Origin: Umbilicaria muhlenbergii
Lineage: Eukaryota > Ascomycota > Lecanoromycetes > Umbilicariales > Umbilicariaceae
Direction of reading: 5' to 3'
Assembly (NCBI GenBank): GCA_000611775.1
Contig: KK106982.1
Location: forward strand, 1,906,643-1,970,642
DNA: 64,000 nucleotides
Both the position numbers and the translations under genes were made by a program. Below, one piece after another: positions 13,000 to 24,900 of this stretch. Every line of letters begins with the position of its first letter. The first letter of the stretch is position 1. The notes under the pieces were generated by a model. That model searched no databases. It was given only the letters and a program-made list of their open reading frames with translations, and was not told the origin of the DNA.

Positions 13000-14418
13000 T
13001 GGAGACAGTGAGAGGTTTTGAACGAAGGAGACGAAGTTTGTGAGGGCGGAGCCGATAATGGGTCATTGTAACGTGGAAACGCTTCTACATTGCACTCCCT
13101 CTGGAGAGTACTGCATCTAGTATATGTTGACCGTATCCCGGTGGAAGCGTTGTTGGTACGAGAAAGGCATTAGCATAATCGATTGCGCCTCGATTAATGC
13201 ACCTTTAACGGCACAAAATCGGTTGCAACAGGAAGGCCATTCGGCGGAGTTCACTGGAGGGAGTGGCTGAGCGAGGAGGGCGGACTTGGAGGGTAGAGTC
13301 TAGCCGAATCAAGTTTCTCGTCACGCCAGCGATCTTCCAGGCAAACGTCAGCCTTGTGCAGGAGTGCTCCTGAAAGTTTCCAGAATGTCCGGCGGCAACT
13401 AATAATGTAGTGTTAACGTCTTACGTTACTATCTGACCGATAGTGTTGGTTCGTATTCGCATTCGAGTGGCCTCGGTGCTGCCGGGAATCCTGGTTCGTG
13501 TTGCAAATGGCGGCCGAGGCGGCCTGGCGGCTTAGATGTGGTACGGTATAGGGTCACATAGAACATCGGCTCAATCTCTTTGCCATAGATCTGCATCGCA
13601 CCACCCACACTGCTATGACGGACATGTGGAGGCGGGATCAGAAGCACGTTTCCGCGCTCCCTCTCTGCTAATAGCCATCTTGGGTAGCTCGATGAACATA
13701 ATGTGGCCTATGCACCAACTACAACTTGCATTTCGGCATACCACACGCTCAACTACTTTGGCTGCCATCGCTGACCATATGCCAGGCCGCTATGCACGCG
13801 GCGAATTAGGATGCCAACTGGGCAACACAGAGCTTCAGCCGTACATGAGCTGAGCAGCTTTTTCAATGCTTCATTGCGGACTAGTACTGCAGGGCCCTCC
13901 GCCTCACTCTTAGGGAAGGCTGAGCAGCCTTTCTTGACCCGTGTCCCCTGTTTCTTAATGTCGTACCGCAGTCATACATCCTTTCACACTGTCCCTGTCA
14001 GCTTGATCTTCATCACCTTTCTTATTAGGCTTCTGTCGCTTCCTCTGTGCCTAGGACCAGGTTTTTGGACCCCACAATATCCCACGAACTTGCAGTGACT
14101 TGCATCCATTAGTGAAAACGTGGGAATATTTGTGAAACCAACTTTTATCCTTCAGCCTCACCAGCTGTTGCATTTGTTTCTTACTGTCGAGCTGGTACGC
14201 GCTGCATTGCTCATCCTTAGCACGACTTATTTTGATATCATGAATGAGCAAGGTTGTCTGGGTCTCCTGCTAAGCTAACGCGATTAGTTGCTTTACCACC
14301 ACGGCGGTTTGTGAGCGCTGTCGATCCTAGAGCAAGCATCTTCAACCTTCCGAGTCGCGTCGGCGACCGTAGGCTTCTCTGCAAGTTACGAAGAAGCGGA
14401 AGGAACCCCTATCGCACG
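13000..14418. other. intergenic
   Basis: 1.4 kb with only short open frames and no motif that I recognise. Sequence composition is ordinary. No tRNA-like A and B box pair was found. Confidence 0.5.
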
Positions 14419-17400
14419 ATGTCAGCCATCAGTTGGGGAGTAGGGGACATATTGACGTTGACGAAGCTTGCCTTTGATATATATGAAAAGTACATTGTTG
14501 TGGCATTCGGAGCACCCGAGGCGTTTAGGCAGCTGGTCAACGAGCTGGCATCGTTAAAGGGGGTTCTACGAACGATACAAGATGATGCTAGTTGCGATAC
14601 AAACTTCCTCGAACGGTTGGAGGATGCTAAAAGCCAAATGCTGCAGCGGTGCTTAACAGCTTCTTATATCACGCTGAAAAACCTCGATGAAATAATGGTA
14701 AGATACAGAAGGATTGGCGATGGGGAGGCTTCATTTTGGGAGAAAATCAAGTGGGCCGCCGAGCAAAGCACGGTTGAGGAGTTGAAAACGAAGGTGATGG
14801 TTCACAAGTGCAATCTCAACCTTTGCATGAGCACAATAGCCACGTAAGTTTTTGTACTTGAATTCTTGTCTTTGTTCTCACTTTGGCCCGCGCAATCCAT
14901 TCATCAAAAAGCCATCACCATGATGACCTACTAGCACCACGACAAAAGGCGGCGTCGCATCCCCATACTGCTGTTGGAAGCAGCATATCGTCAAATCTCA
15001 AGCTGTATTTTAGAACAGGATCCAGACTGATACCTTCCTGCAGTTCCTCAATCATACGCCTCGAAGCATCAGTTAACCAGGCACTCGAGCGGCAGCAGGC
15101 AGCACGAGAAAACGCAGATGCCGCAGACGAGCTGTTTGGTGGTCTTGGCCTCCAAGGTTTAAGAAAACAGTTTACTGGCACAACTTTGGTCTCGGAAGGG
15201 GTAATGTGTCTATCGCCCGGGTTGACCACGCCTATGAGCGATGAAGAATCAAGTCCCACAGTGTCTGATGGCGTTCATGATAACACTCGCGAGAAGGCAC
15301 GTCCGCCAGACGTCTCGGCAAGACTGAGAGAGCTGCCTACAAGGAACCTGGGTGCTCCCGACGTGGAAGAGACTGTGGCAGCGGTTATGAAGGAGATTTT
15401 TTTGAGCAGGCAAATTGGGCATGCATCGAGGCCCCTCGACGTTGAACCGCAAGATCCAGAACACAGGCCTGATGACGAGCTCCGAAAACGATTCAATGCG
15501 CTGAAAGACATTGAGCTCCAGATCCGACGGCATAATGCTAGGGATTGGTTGCGGGTCGCTACATGGTGGCTGCTGAAGGTGAGGCTTCTCCATGACATTT
15601 ACAATTACTCCACTCAACTTCGTAGGCTAGAAACAATCTGCAATCCTGTGAGCGACCGCGATCTTTCACGACGCGCCCAAGCATCAGCCCCTCAAGCCAT
15701 TCCAAGTCGCCCGATAGTCAAGCCTATGTCGATCTACTGAAGGCCTCCTGGATCCTTTATGATGTTGTCTTGGAGGACCAGAGCTTGTCTCTTCTGCTTA
15801 CAGACGACACTCGCAAGATAATACATGATCTATCTGATGTATACACGTGACGCCCTCTTGATCGTGAAGTACAACTAACAAGATCCAGGGAGTTAGCGAA
15901 TATTTCAAATCTTTTCGAACAATTGACATACCCGACAAAGAGACGTTACTGGCTCAGAACCTTCGAATCTGGGAGCCTATGCTGCCAGGAGAGGAAGCCT
16001 TTCAAGGCGATGATCTCTTACCAGGTCTTGAGAACAGAAGGTGGATCACCACCGAACTGGACGACGCTGGCGAGGAGGACGAACATGTGATGTATCGTAC
16101 GTTCGTGAATGCAGCAATTGGTGGTAAAGAAAAACGAGTGAGGTCCAGAGGGGCTCCATACATGCTGCTGCTCTCTACGAAAGAAGGGGAGAGCGAGCCC
16201 AAGCTCACCATTTGCAACCAAAGTGGTACTTTGAGTATGACACGTGACTGTAAGTGCTATGCGAGTTTCCAATCATAATCACAGAGCGACAGTAACAAGC
16301 CGACCCGTGGTCACGATGGGATAGAGACCAGCCTGGCATAATGACAAATCTAGGGCGACATTTTGCGTTTGGGCTCTCATTTCATGTCCGCGTTTCGTTT
16401 TAGGCACATTTGTCTGCACTGTTGCAGAGCCATGATTCTCTCCGTCAGCCCACTTGCCACACCACGAAAACAGGCGTTATCGCCAGAGGCTAACAACTTC
16501 TAGTCACCAGAGAAGACCTGCAGCAACCCACGCCTGTTACAAGTCCGGTCTCGGGCATGGAGCTTGTGGACAACGTTGATGCCGTGCCATTCAATTTTGG
16601 ACGCCTGAATGTCTCCGTGGTGTTTACACACGAGGATGGTAAGGCGCAGCACCAGGTGAGCTATTGTATAATTCGCTAATATGTCACTGCAGATTTGCGA
16701 AAATTCATGTACATTCCGGAAGCATACTTCAATGGTGTTCGGCGAAGGGAGCCTCGCCAGCTCGAGAATGCTACAGAAACGTTACTGTTCAGAAGGTATG
16801 TAGAAAGACAAACCTTTCCTGCTTGACCAACATCGACTGATTTTCACAAGCTCTGTCGAAGAATATGAACAGCTCAAAGCATCAACCATGAAGCCTAGGA
16901 ATCCACGCCAAAAATGGGAGTCTTGCGATCTACGCATTCTCGAAACCACTTGTAGAGAGGGTTGGCGTACGACTCGGAGGCTTGTCGTCAGTTCGTCGGC
17001 TAGCCGCAGAACACCATCGTGCACCGAGTACTGTGAGTCCATCAGCTGAGACTCCTGGCCGTACACACTAACGGAATCCAGTCTTGCCTCTAAGCCGGGT
17101 TCAGATAAGTCGGGTAGGCATAGATCGGCAAGTCACAATGAGATGGTCGGACTGTAGCCACGAGGTAGCGAATCGGAAGGACGCCACCGGTTATCACCCC
17201 CTCTACACCTACGTCTACAATGACAGCCACCCAAACATCGCTCTCAACCTCATCTTCCGCAACCAGAAAGACGCCACCGACTTCGAAGAGAAAATTCTCC
17301 AGCTCTCGCTCACGCCTATCTACTCCTTCCACACCGGCTCCGATCCCCGTCACGTCTACAACATCTCCGACACTGAACCCAACCCCAAACAATACAAAGC

Positions 17401-18240
17401 TATCCTCTTAACCCACACCCGCCACGACTGGACCTTCACCGACCTCTTCTACATGTACCAAAACACAAACTACCAATACTCGCACTCTCCCCCGCGCATC
17501 CGTCTCCTAGACCTCTACTCTACAACCTACATCTCCACCCACGTCGACGAACTCTACCCCCCTTCCCCCACGCACCCCCCACTATTCTCCCACTGCGAAA
17601 AGAAACCCGCCTCCACCACCATCGACTTCGACACCCCCCTCATCGGCCACACCTTCATGTCCTCGCTCACCCTCTCCCACCACCTCATCTTCTCCCGCCG
17701 CGCTCTCCACATCTCCACCAAACCCCCCTCGCGCTTCCCCTCCCGCCGCTCCGGCTCCAATAAGGGCGGCGCCGAGGTCCAGCTCTGGCGGAAGGGCGCT
17801 GCGACGAAACTGGTGTCGAGGTGGGATGATCATGTGGAGGATAAGTGGCTGACGGTCGCTATGCCGGCGGATGATGGTGATGCGGGGGAGTCGAGGGGGC
17901 GGGCGAGGGAGGATAGTAATTGTGTGGGGTTTGCGGGGGTGGAGGTGCGGAGGGGGCGGGTGATTGATATGGCGAATTTGGTGGCGAGGGGGTCGAGGGA
18001 GAAGGGGGAGGAGGAGGGGAGGAAGGGGCCGGTGAGGATTGCTTTTGAGAGCGTGAGAGGTGAGTTGCTGTGTCTTGGCCTTTCCGTGGCGCTTGGGGTT
18101 ATGCGACGGAGTGGTTTTTTTGGGGAATGATGCTGATGGCAGACTGGGGAGTAGATCGCGAAGACTTCGCCGCTGCGCTGCGGGGGGCGGTGGCGCCGGT
18201 GGTAATGACGGGGATGGGGGACTTGATCGGGTTTTCGTGA
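14419..18240 (+). CDS. nine-exon protein with fungal STAND-type N-terminal helical domain
   Basis: Nine exons: 14419-14843, 14912-15578, 15626-15838, 15889-16249, 16504-16638, 16693-16795, 16851-17032, 17082-18059 and 18143-18240. All phases agree and give 1053 residues. Start chosen at 14419 because the domain opens there (MSAISWGVGDILTLTKLAFD), as in the fungal N-terminal domain found on STAND/NLR-like and PigL_N proteins. The middle carries RDWLRVATWWLLKARNNL, formed only by the exon 2-3 join, which supports it. The C-terminal half (exon 8) is a beta-rich-looking domain with many HxxF/YxY stretches, which I cannot name. No P-loop NTPase or repeat domain is visible, so this is not a complete NLR. 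The intron at 16250-16503 (254 bp) is much longer than the others and could hide a small exon. Exon 8 switches from C-rich to G-rich at about 17760. Function unknown. Confidence 0.75.
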
Positions 18241-18795
18241 GGAGTTGTCTGGTTTGCCGAATCGGTGTACAAGTGGGTGCGCAGGGGTCTCGGCAGAAAC
18301 GATACGCTTCAATGTAGGATATTATTCGGGTTCCTTACCATGTCTATCGACTCCGGGGGTGTTTCTACTTTGTTGTATGTTTTTTTTCCCTTGTATGGTT
18401 TGGCGCCTGTCAAAATGTGGTCAGGGAGTCTGGGAAAAGGGAGTCTGTTGTAAGATTACATTATGGGGGTGGCTTGGGGGAATTCGATGGTCGGAGTCTT
18501 TCTTCGGGTTACGCTGATGTATCATGGTGTCCTCTTCATTGTCTACTATTGATACCTGACATAGTTGGAAAGTATCCAGAAATGTCCCGATCTGGAGGGA
18601 CTCGTCCCTCTCAGATCTGTTTTCCTAATTAGCTAGTCGTCTACGCCCGTCGGACGTTGTGGTCATACAACAGAATTGTTCCTATCGCTGAAGTGATTAA
18701 ATGTTCACTCGAAAGTAGCGAGTTGTTTATATACAGGCCACGTTAGTAAATACATTCGAGGCCAATCCGTCTCGCTGCTACACCGACACCACCCT
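18241..18795. other. intergenic, convergent gene ends
   Basis: Between two convergent genes. The left part continues the G-rich strand bias of the upstream gene. A GATCTGGAGGGACTCGTCCC segment near 18590 holds short inverted repeats, but I do not call a terminator. No gene seen. Confidence 0.45.
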
Positions 18796-20778
18796 CTAAA
18801 TTAGCGCCTGCCCCCTAAACATCCCCTCCCTAACCTCCCTCACCACGTCCTTCCGATCCCCCCTCCCCACCAACACGATCCCCCTCCCTCTCCTCCCCAT
18901 CCGCCCCGTCCGCCCCAGCCGATGGATAAAATCAATCGTCGAATGCGGCACATCATACAAAACCACATGTCTAACGGCCAACGTATCGATCCCCCTCGAC
19001 CCCAGATCCGTCGTCACGAGCACCTTGGTATTATGTAACTGTCTCCGCGGCGCTGTGGTCAAAGACTGCGAAGCGCGATTGGCAGGGATGTAATCAGCGT
19101 GCGACGTGCTCGGCGCGGACGCATCCGGAGCGGGGGCAGCAGGAACGGAGTCCGGGTTGGCGGAGGTGAAAGCATTGAGGATTTCCGACTGGCGTTGTTC
19201 CGGCGTGTCGCGGCTGAGAGCCTGGGCATCGATGCCTTTAGATTGGAGATAAGCGGCGACCTCGACGGCCTTTTCGCGCTCGTTGACGAAGACGAGGATA
19301 CGCTTAAGGTCGACGCGTTCGGCGGGGAAGCGATCGGGACTGCCGGGGGCGGGCGGCTCGGGGGTGAGGACGTGCTCAGCGGCGGCTTTACCGATGGACC
19401 AGATGGTGTCGGCGCAGGCGAGCGATTTGTTGCCGCGGTAGGGGTCCTTTTCGACGTCGACGACGCCGAGTTGGACGCGGCGGGGGATGGCGTGGAGGTT
19501 TGGGGTGACGAGGCGACTCATGTCGGGGAAGCGTTTGCGGAGGTAGGAGTCGAGGCTTCGGGGGATGGTGGCGGAGCAGAGGATTAGTTGGCGCAGGGAG
19601 GGGGTGGATTTGTCGATGATGGCGGAGGTCATGGGGGCGAAGGATCGGTCGAGGAGGGAGTCGGCTTCGTCGATTACGAGGTGGGATACGCGGGAGAGAA
19701 TGTTCGGGTCGGACTCGGCAATACTGGCGAGGAGATGGGGGGTTGAGATTAGGACGTCGACGCCCCCGGGGGAGAAGAGGCGATTGCGAATGACGCGGCC
19801 GGTGTAGGCGGATGATAATAGGGCAGAGCGGACTTTGATGGTGTGGGAGAGTCTTTTGGTGAGGTTGCCGACTTGGCTCACGAGTTCAGAGGTAGGAACG
19901 AGAATTACGGCTCGAGGTCGTCCAGTGGTAGGATGCGGTTGGTTGGATAAAGGGGGTGACTCAAGTTCGAGTGGGCTGCGTTTCTTACGTTTTTGCTCTT
20001 CCAGAACCTCATTATGAGCTTCAATGTCCGCATCCATGGCTTCCGCGCGCTTTGTGGCATCCAAGATTGGCAGTAGGTAGGCCAATGTCTTCCCTGAACC
20101 TGTTTCCGCCGCCAGGAGGTATTGTTCCATTTCTTCGCCCTTTGCTCTCAGCGACCTCCTTCGGCGGGAATTATTATCATCGCCCAACAGTGCAGGTATG
20201 GCCAGGCGCTGCACCGGCGTCGGTGATACATCTTCCATTCCAACTAGCGCCTGTGTGGCTATCGAATCCTTGATAATAGGTAAAAGCGAGAATTGATCGA
20301 AGGTATCTATCTCGCTGATCCTCTCCTTCACCATGGTTCGGTGACCGTAAGATACGGGACTGAGGGCTCTTTGCATCTTCAACGCTTTGTACGTCCCCGG
20401 AGTCCCTGTCTCTTTCCGCGCTCCCTCTCTTTGTGGCCTCTCTCTTCCACCAGTGGATCTTTTGATCGCTGCTTCTGACCGTCCGTCAGGCTGGCGGTTA
20501 ATCTGTGCCGATCTCATATTCATGCCCCCAAACGGGCTGTTGGTACTCTTTCTAATCGGTTTGCCGCTTGGTGTCGTTTTCGGAGGAGTTTGAGATACCC
20601 TTGGTGAGAGGGTCATCCTCGAAGGAGCACGGCGCTGTGCTTGCGCCATCGATCTGGTATGCTGCCATGGCTGCAGCTGCCGTCGCAATGATATCCTCGA
20701 TATACTTTTATACTGGCAGAGCACACAAACAGACTGAAGAATGTCAGGCATTGGATGGGTATCTGAACTTTCCTGCAC
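18796..20778 (-). CDS. MRH4: mitochondrial DEAD-box RNA helicase MRH4
   Basis: Single-exon ATP-dependent RNA helicase of 660 residues. Visible motifs in order: a Q-motif-like PTPVQRLAIPALL (187-198), Walker A AETGSGKT (224-231), PTSELV, TPHLL, DEAD (370-373), SAT (402-404), then in the second lobe ILVFVNEREKA, TTDLGSRGID and HRLGRTGR (619-626). The long basic N-terminal stretch (residues 12-100, rich in R, S, Q and almost free of acidic residues) fits a mitochondrial targeting sequence, and the overall pattern (inserted acidic/basic loops, VSPTPVQ) is that of MRH4, needed in yeast for mitochondrial large ribosomal subunit assembly. An in-frame Met at residue 10 could also serve as the start. 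Antisense open frames over it are shadows caused by high GC. Confidence 0.92.
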   Translation of the reverse strand: MQESSDTHPMPDILQSVCVLCQYKSISRISLRRQLQPWQHTRSMAQAQRRAPSRMTLSPRVSQTPPKTTPSGKPIRKSTNSPFGGMNMRSAQINRQPDGRSEAAIKRSTGGRERPQREGARKETGTPGTYKALKMQRALSPVSYGHRTMVKERISEIDTFDQFSLLPIIKDSIATQALVGMEDVSPTPVQRLAIPALLGDDNNSRRRRSLRAKGEEMEQYLLAAETGSGKTLAYLLPILDATKRAEAMDADIEAHNEVLEEQKRKKRSPLELESPPLSNQPHPTTGRPRAVILVPTSELVSQVGNLTKRLSHTIKVRSALLSSAYTGRVIRNRLFSPGGVDVLISTPHLLASIAESDPNILSRVSHLVIDEADSLLDRSFAPMTSAIIDKSTPSLRQLILCSATIPRSLDSYLRKRFPDMSRLVTPNLHAIPRRVQLGVVDVEKDPYRGNKSLACADTIWSIGKAAAEHVLTPEPPAPGSPDRFPAERVDLKRILVFVNEREKAVEVAAYLQSKGIDAQALSRDTPEQRQSEILNAFTSANPDSVPAAPAPDASAPSTSHADYIPANRASQSLTTAPRRQLHNTKVLVTTDLGSRGIDTLAVRHVVLYDVPHSTIDFIHRLGRTGRMGRRGRGIVLVGRGDRKDVVREVREGMFRGQALI

Positions 20779-21164
20779 TTTGGAGATGTTTTCTCGAGCT
20801 TCGAGATTTCATAAGAACGGGGGCGGAAAAACCGGTAGGGTCGTGCACCCCTGTTCTGCACCCTGCAGATTAAGCCGACCGTTGGAATATCACATGATTG
20901 GGTGAATTGGGACAGGGACGAGAGTGGGAATAATAGGAAGTGATCTGATGGGCCAATTCAACTGAGGTTACGGATTATATACTGTCTATCTCTTTTCTAA
21001 TACGAATCGGTCAGATTTCGAGGTCTTCTATTACGCCCAGATCCCTATGTTCTCTCCCCGTCGACGCCAAAACACAATGTTGAGAAGCTCGAGGAGGGAC
21101 GACGTATGCCGTACTTCTTGTAGCAGGCTATTCGAGGTAGAGAGTGTTCAAACCCCACAACACT
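20779..21164. other. intergenic
   Basis: 386 bp between the MRH4 start and the fasciclin gene stop, both on the minus strand. It holds the MRH4 promoter and the downstream region of nothing on the other side. An ORF on the + strand overlapping the MRH4 start has no recognisable feature. Confidence 0.5.
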
Positions 21165-22473
21165 TCAAAGCATTCCAAATACGACCACCAAACTTCCCAG
21201 AAAACCAACCATCCAAGCCCCCCTCACCTCCAGAGTACTCCCTGCGCCCTTCTTCTTCGGCGTCGACGTCGCTTCTCCTGAATAGGTGCTAGTGGCCGCA
21301 GCGCTATCGTACGTGGTAGTCGCGGCGGAACCTGGCTCCGTGCTGACAGCGGCGCCAGCGAAGCTTGTGACACTTGTGGGCAAATCACTGGTAAACGGCA
21401 CTTGGTTGTCTGGCAACGCGCTGCCAGGTATAATAGCCGCAGCAGTCGGCAACTGGGGGTTAGGCTGGACGCCCGACGCGTTGTAGTTCAGCACGCTATC
21501 AATGATGTGCATGACACCGTTCGCTAGAAGCAGGTCCCCCTGGATAATGCGAGCCTGGTTCACGAAGAGCGAGTTGGACGCGAACGTGATGCTAAGATTG
21601 CCGCCCTGGAGGGAGGGGAGAACGGTGCCGTTGAGGAGCTTGGTGCTGTACGCAACACCATGGAATGCGCTACTATTGACAATATGATAGGACAGGAGGG
21701 TTTTGAGTTCGCTGGGAGACATGGTAGATAAGGTGCTACCAAGATTTTGGAAGGCATCGTTATTGGGAACGAAGAAAGTAAGGTCATGGGCTTCATCGAG
21801 GAAATCGGTCATATTTGCTACCTCGGTAGCGCCGGCGGCGGCGGTAACGTTGAAGGTGGGTGCAGTGTTTATAAAGCTTTGTGGGGGTTCGAGGAACGTG
21901 TCGATAATATGTAGGAGGCCTCCGGTAAAGGTAAGGTCCTATGGTTGAATGATTAGAAATGATTCGCTATCAACATAGCATAGCGACTAGACATACAGGA
22001 GTTGTTATTTGTGTCCGTGATCCTACGCCTGACACAAAGATATCGATCTTCGGAGATTGCTCTACTACACTCACGACCTGCCCACCCGTCACGTTCGTGT
22101 ATGTTGAATTGAGCAGCCATGACGGCAGAAATGCGAAGCTGCTATTGAAGGAGCCAGACGAGTGCAAGCCTGGTAGTACATGGTACTCCAGGATTGCTCG
22201 AATGGCATCACTGTTATTGTTCGCGAAGATTGAGCCAATGGGCGAATTAGGTATTTTCTTGAAAGCTTCGTCGCTTGGTGCGAGGACAGTTATGTCATTC
22301 TGGAATGAGAGGTTTGCATACACGTCCCCAAAATTCTCGATCAGGCCAGCGAACTGGGTTATATTTGTATTGCCGTTGAGCAGCTGCGTGAGATCTTGCG
22401 TTTGTTGCTGCGCGAATACTGTGAGAGCGATCGAAAGGAGAAGAACGAGTGTGGAACGCATTTCGGCGGTCAA
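21165..22473 (-). CDS. secreted two-domain fasciclin (FAS1) protein, probably GPI-anchored
   Basis: Two exons, 21997-22473 and 21165-21938, around a 58-bp phase-0 intron (gtatgt...ccatag); 416 residues. A signal peptide follows the second Met (MRSTLVLLLSIALTVFAQ). FAS1 domain 1 spans about 25-180, with the H1-like FQNDITVLAPSDEAF and the H2-like LHIIDTFLEPP; domain 2 covers about 185-320, with LTFFVPNNDAF and GVMHIIDSVLNY. The Thr/Ser/Ala-rich spacer is followed by a small-residue stretch and a C-terminal hydrophobic tail (WMVGFLGSLVVVFGML), which together look like a GPI attachment signal. Fungal members of this type act at the cell surface in adhesion; that role is family knowledge, not shown here. 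The start could be at 22473 or 22461; the signal peptide favours 22461 slightly. Confidence 0.9.
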
Positions 22474-24840
22474 AAAGATAGTAAGGGCATTGATTGCTCA
22501 AGCAAGCTTCCTGAACGCCGGAAACTCAGCAGACGTGAGAAATTCGGTTTCATGAAACGATGGAGGATTTGGTAGAAGTGAACAGGGGAAAGATGAGAGA
22601 GAAGAGCGTCGCCCGTACGCTCTGCATAATCGCCATGGCGAAAGCTGCAGCAAGCCGAAGGCAAAAAGTAATCCAGACCGAGTGTCCAAAAGTGCGAATC
22701 AGAGGCAGCATCGATTTGTTGAACAAAGCGAGAGGACCGTGGAGTCACACTAGGCGCTTGGTTCGATCTTAAGCTTCGTCGTATTCGCTCCAGCCCAATA
22801 ATCCCAATAATTGATAGCCTCTAATATGCGCCTATTTCTTTATTAAGGGGGCCCTTTTCATCCTTGGGAAAGTTCCGAAGCCTGGGCATCTCTGCCACAA
22901 CAGCAGTACTCGTATAACTGTACAAGCGGTCCTTCCCTCATTCCATGGCTCCACAAAAGCCATCGGCGTGCCTGGGGACGACATGTTCCTGGTCGGGTGG
23001 CGTGCCCAAAACCGGGTGAGCTGGTTCGAACCTATCGTTTTGATGCGGACAGGCAACGTAGCGCGTATGCTCCTCGCTAATAATAACAGAAAACCATGTG
23101 GCTTCTAATGACCGAATCACTGTTCGCCAACTCCCAACTGGACTACGTACTCGTATCCCTACGAGTACCTCCACGTCGCCACTCTCATTTTACCATGAGA
23201 GGAATCAGTAACATTGGGGCAAAACCTGAAGTCCGAATTACCACAAACTTGTTCTCCTCGAGCACGCCTTGTCCTTTTGTTGCTCCTCACTTCGTCGAAC
23301 TCCCACTTCCAAACTTCCCTTCACTGCGTGCTCCTTGTGGCCCCTTGGACGGCTCTCTTTCCTTCCTTGAACCGCCCATGGAACTTATGCCACGAGTATT
23401 CCGATAGTTCTGACTTAGATACAAAAAGCCTCCAGTATGAAGCAGTCCAGTCTGCTGCGGCGGCAAGCACGAGATCATTCGTACCAACAATTTGCTGGTT
23501 CACGGTCATAGCGGCAGTGGCCAATTTACGAGGCTGCCTCCGATGCACATACAAGTGAACAAACGAGTCAAAGACTTCGTTGCGACTTGTTCTTCTTTAA
23601 TTGAGGTTTCACGGGGGTACATGTGTGATGCTTGATTCATTGACAACATTTATAGACGAGCGCGTTGATGTACATTGAGTACCAACATCGATAACGCAAG
23701 CAACAATATTCAAACGAGTAAGCATAACTTCCAAAGCAGCAGCATCGAACGCATGGAAAGAGATCATGCAGGTCGAGGCACTCTGCATACACGCAGCATA
23801 GAGGGGAATAAGAGGAAGCAAGGGCCATGACCTGCAAAGCTATCAAGCCTTCTAACCCTTTTTGCCTTGTACAATACCCTATAGAATACATCCTCCAGAA
23901 AACGAACAGGCTGGGTCATATATGCCTATCAGCCTTCTTAATGATATGCTCTGGCATTACTTCATTGGCATAGACATTGTTCGGACGAAGTTTGTGCTTG
24001 TAATGATGCAGCACCTTTCATATCCAGTTTGGCCCACATCGATGAAGTTTTTGGTGTGGTCATGGGTATAGTCCTTGAGGAAAAGTAGATGGGGCATCTC
24101 GCATGCACTATTTTATTGACACCGACTTAAAGCTCCCGGGCGGACATATCCACAATAGGAAAACATAATTCGTGGGGAATATTCAAGTACCCGAGAGATA
24201 TTTACCGTCAGGAATGTACGTAGCGACCAGATGTCCACATGCTCAAGCGGATGTTATAAGCTATACTGTAGTACTGCTGGAATAAGATGGTACACGGGTT
24301 GTAATCAAGGGATGACTCAAGACCAGCAAGAGCCGCGATAATGGCGCTGTTGCTGATGCTCAAACGATGACCTAGTAAGGATGAAGGGATTCTCCTGTGA
24401 ATGTGTATTTTCTGGATGTGAGGTGCCTTCTGATTCATGAAGGATTTGAGCGTTTAAGCGTAAGTCATAATCCGCTCATTCAAACCTCTGTTCATGTAGC
24501 ACATACCACAATCAATTTGAATCCACGTTGCTATATCCAGGTTTCGGGAACTTGCTCAACGCCACGAACAATACCTGGCCTCCTTAGCTGTAAGGAAGGC
24601 AGTCTTGAGAAGTCTGATCTTTGTACAGCTAGCTGTCTGTTCCCAGCAACGCCATAAATTCGGCTACGAACGCGCCAAGGCTGGGATGCTCACTGCGAAG
24701 TTACGTAGGGGATTCAGATCAGATATTTTATCCACTCACTTGTTCTATGGTGTTGACAGCTACATCAGGACTAGGGAAACATCAGTAACAGTGTTGCACG
24801 CATCATCACCATCAGTATCTTAGTTCCCGGACTTCAGTGC
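22474..24840. other. long divergent intergenic region
   Basis: 2.4 kb between the fasciclin start (minus) and the UBP12-like gene (plus). Open frames are all short and overlapping. The true first exon of the UBP12-like gene probably lies near the right end, but I could not fix it. A B-box-like GGTTCGAACC at 23029-23038 has no convincing tRNA around it. Confidence 0.5.
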
Positions 24841-24900
24841 GTGCTCTTGCATAGCCTCATCGTATCAACGGATCCTAGGAGCTGCCACCACGGTGGGCAG

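Noticed and set aside
19099-19587. Plus-strand frame of 162 codons inside MRH4
   Set aside because: Antisense shadow of helicase motifs in GC-rich DNA; no start context or motif.
23029-23038. B-box-like GGTTCGAACC, possible tRNA
   Set aside because: No matching A box, the T stem pairs poorly, and no acceptor stem can be formed around it.
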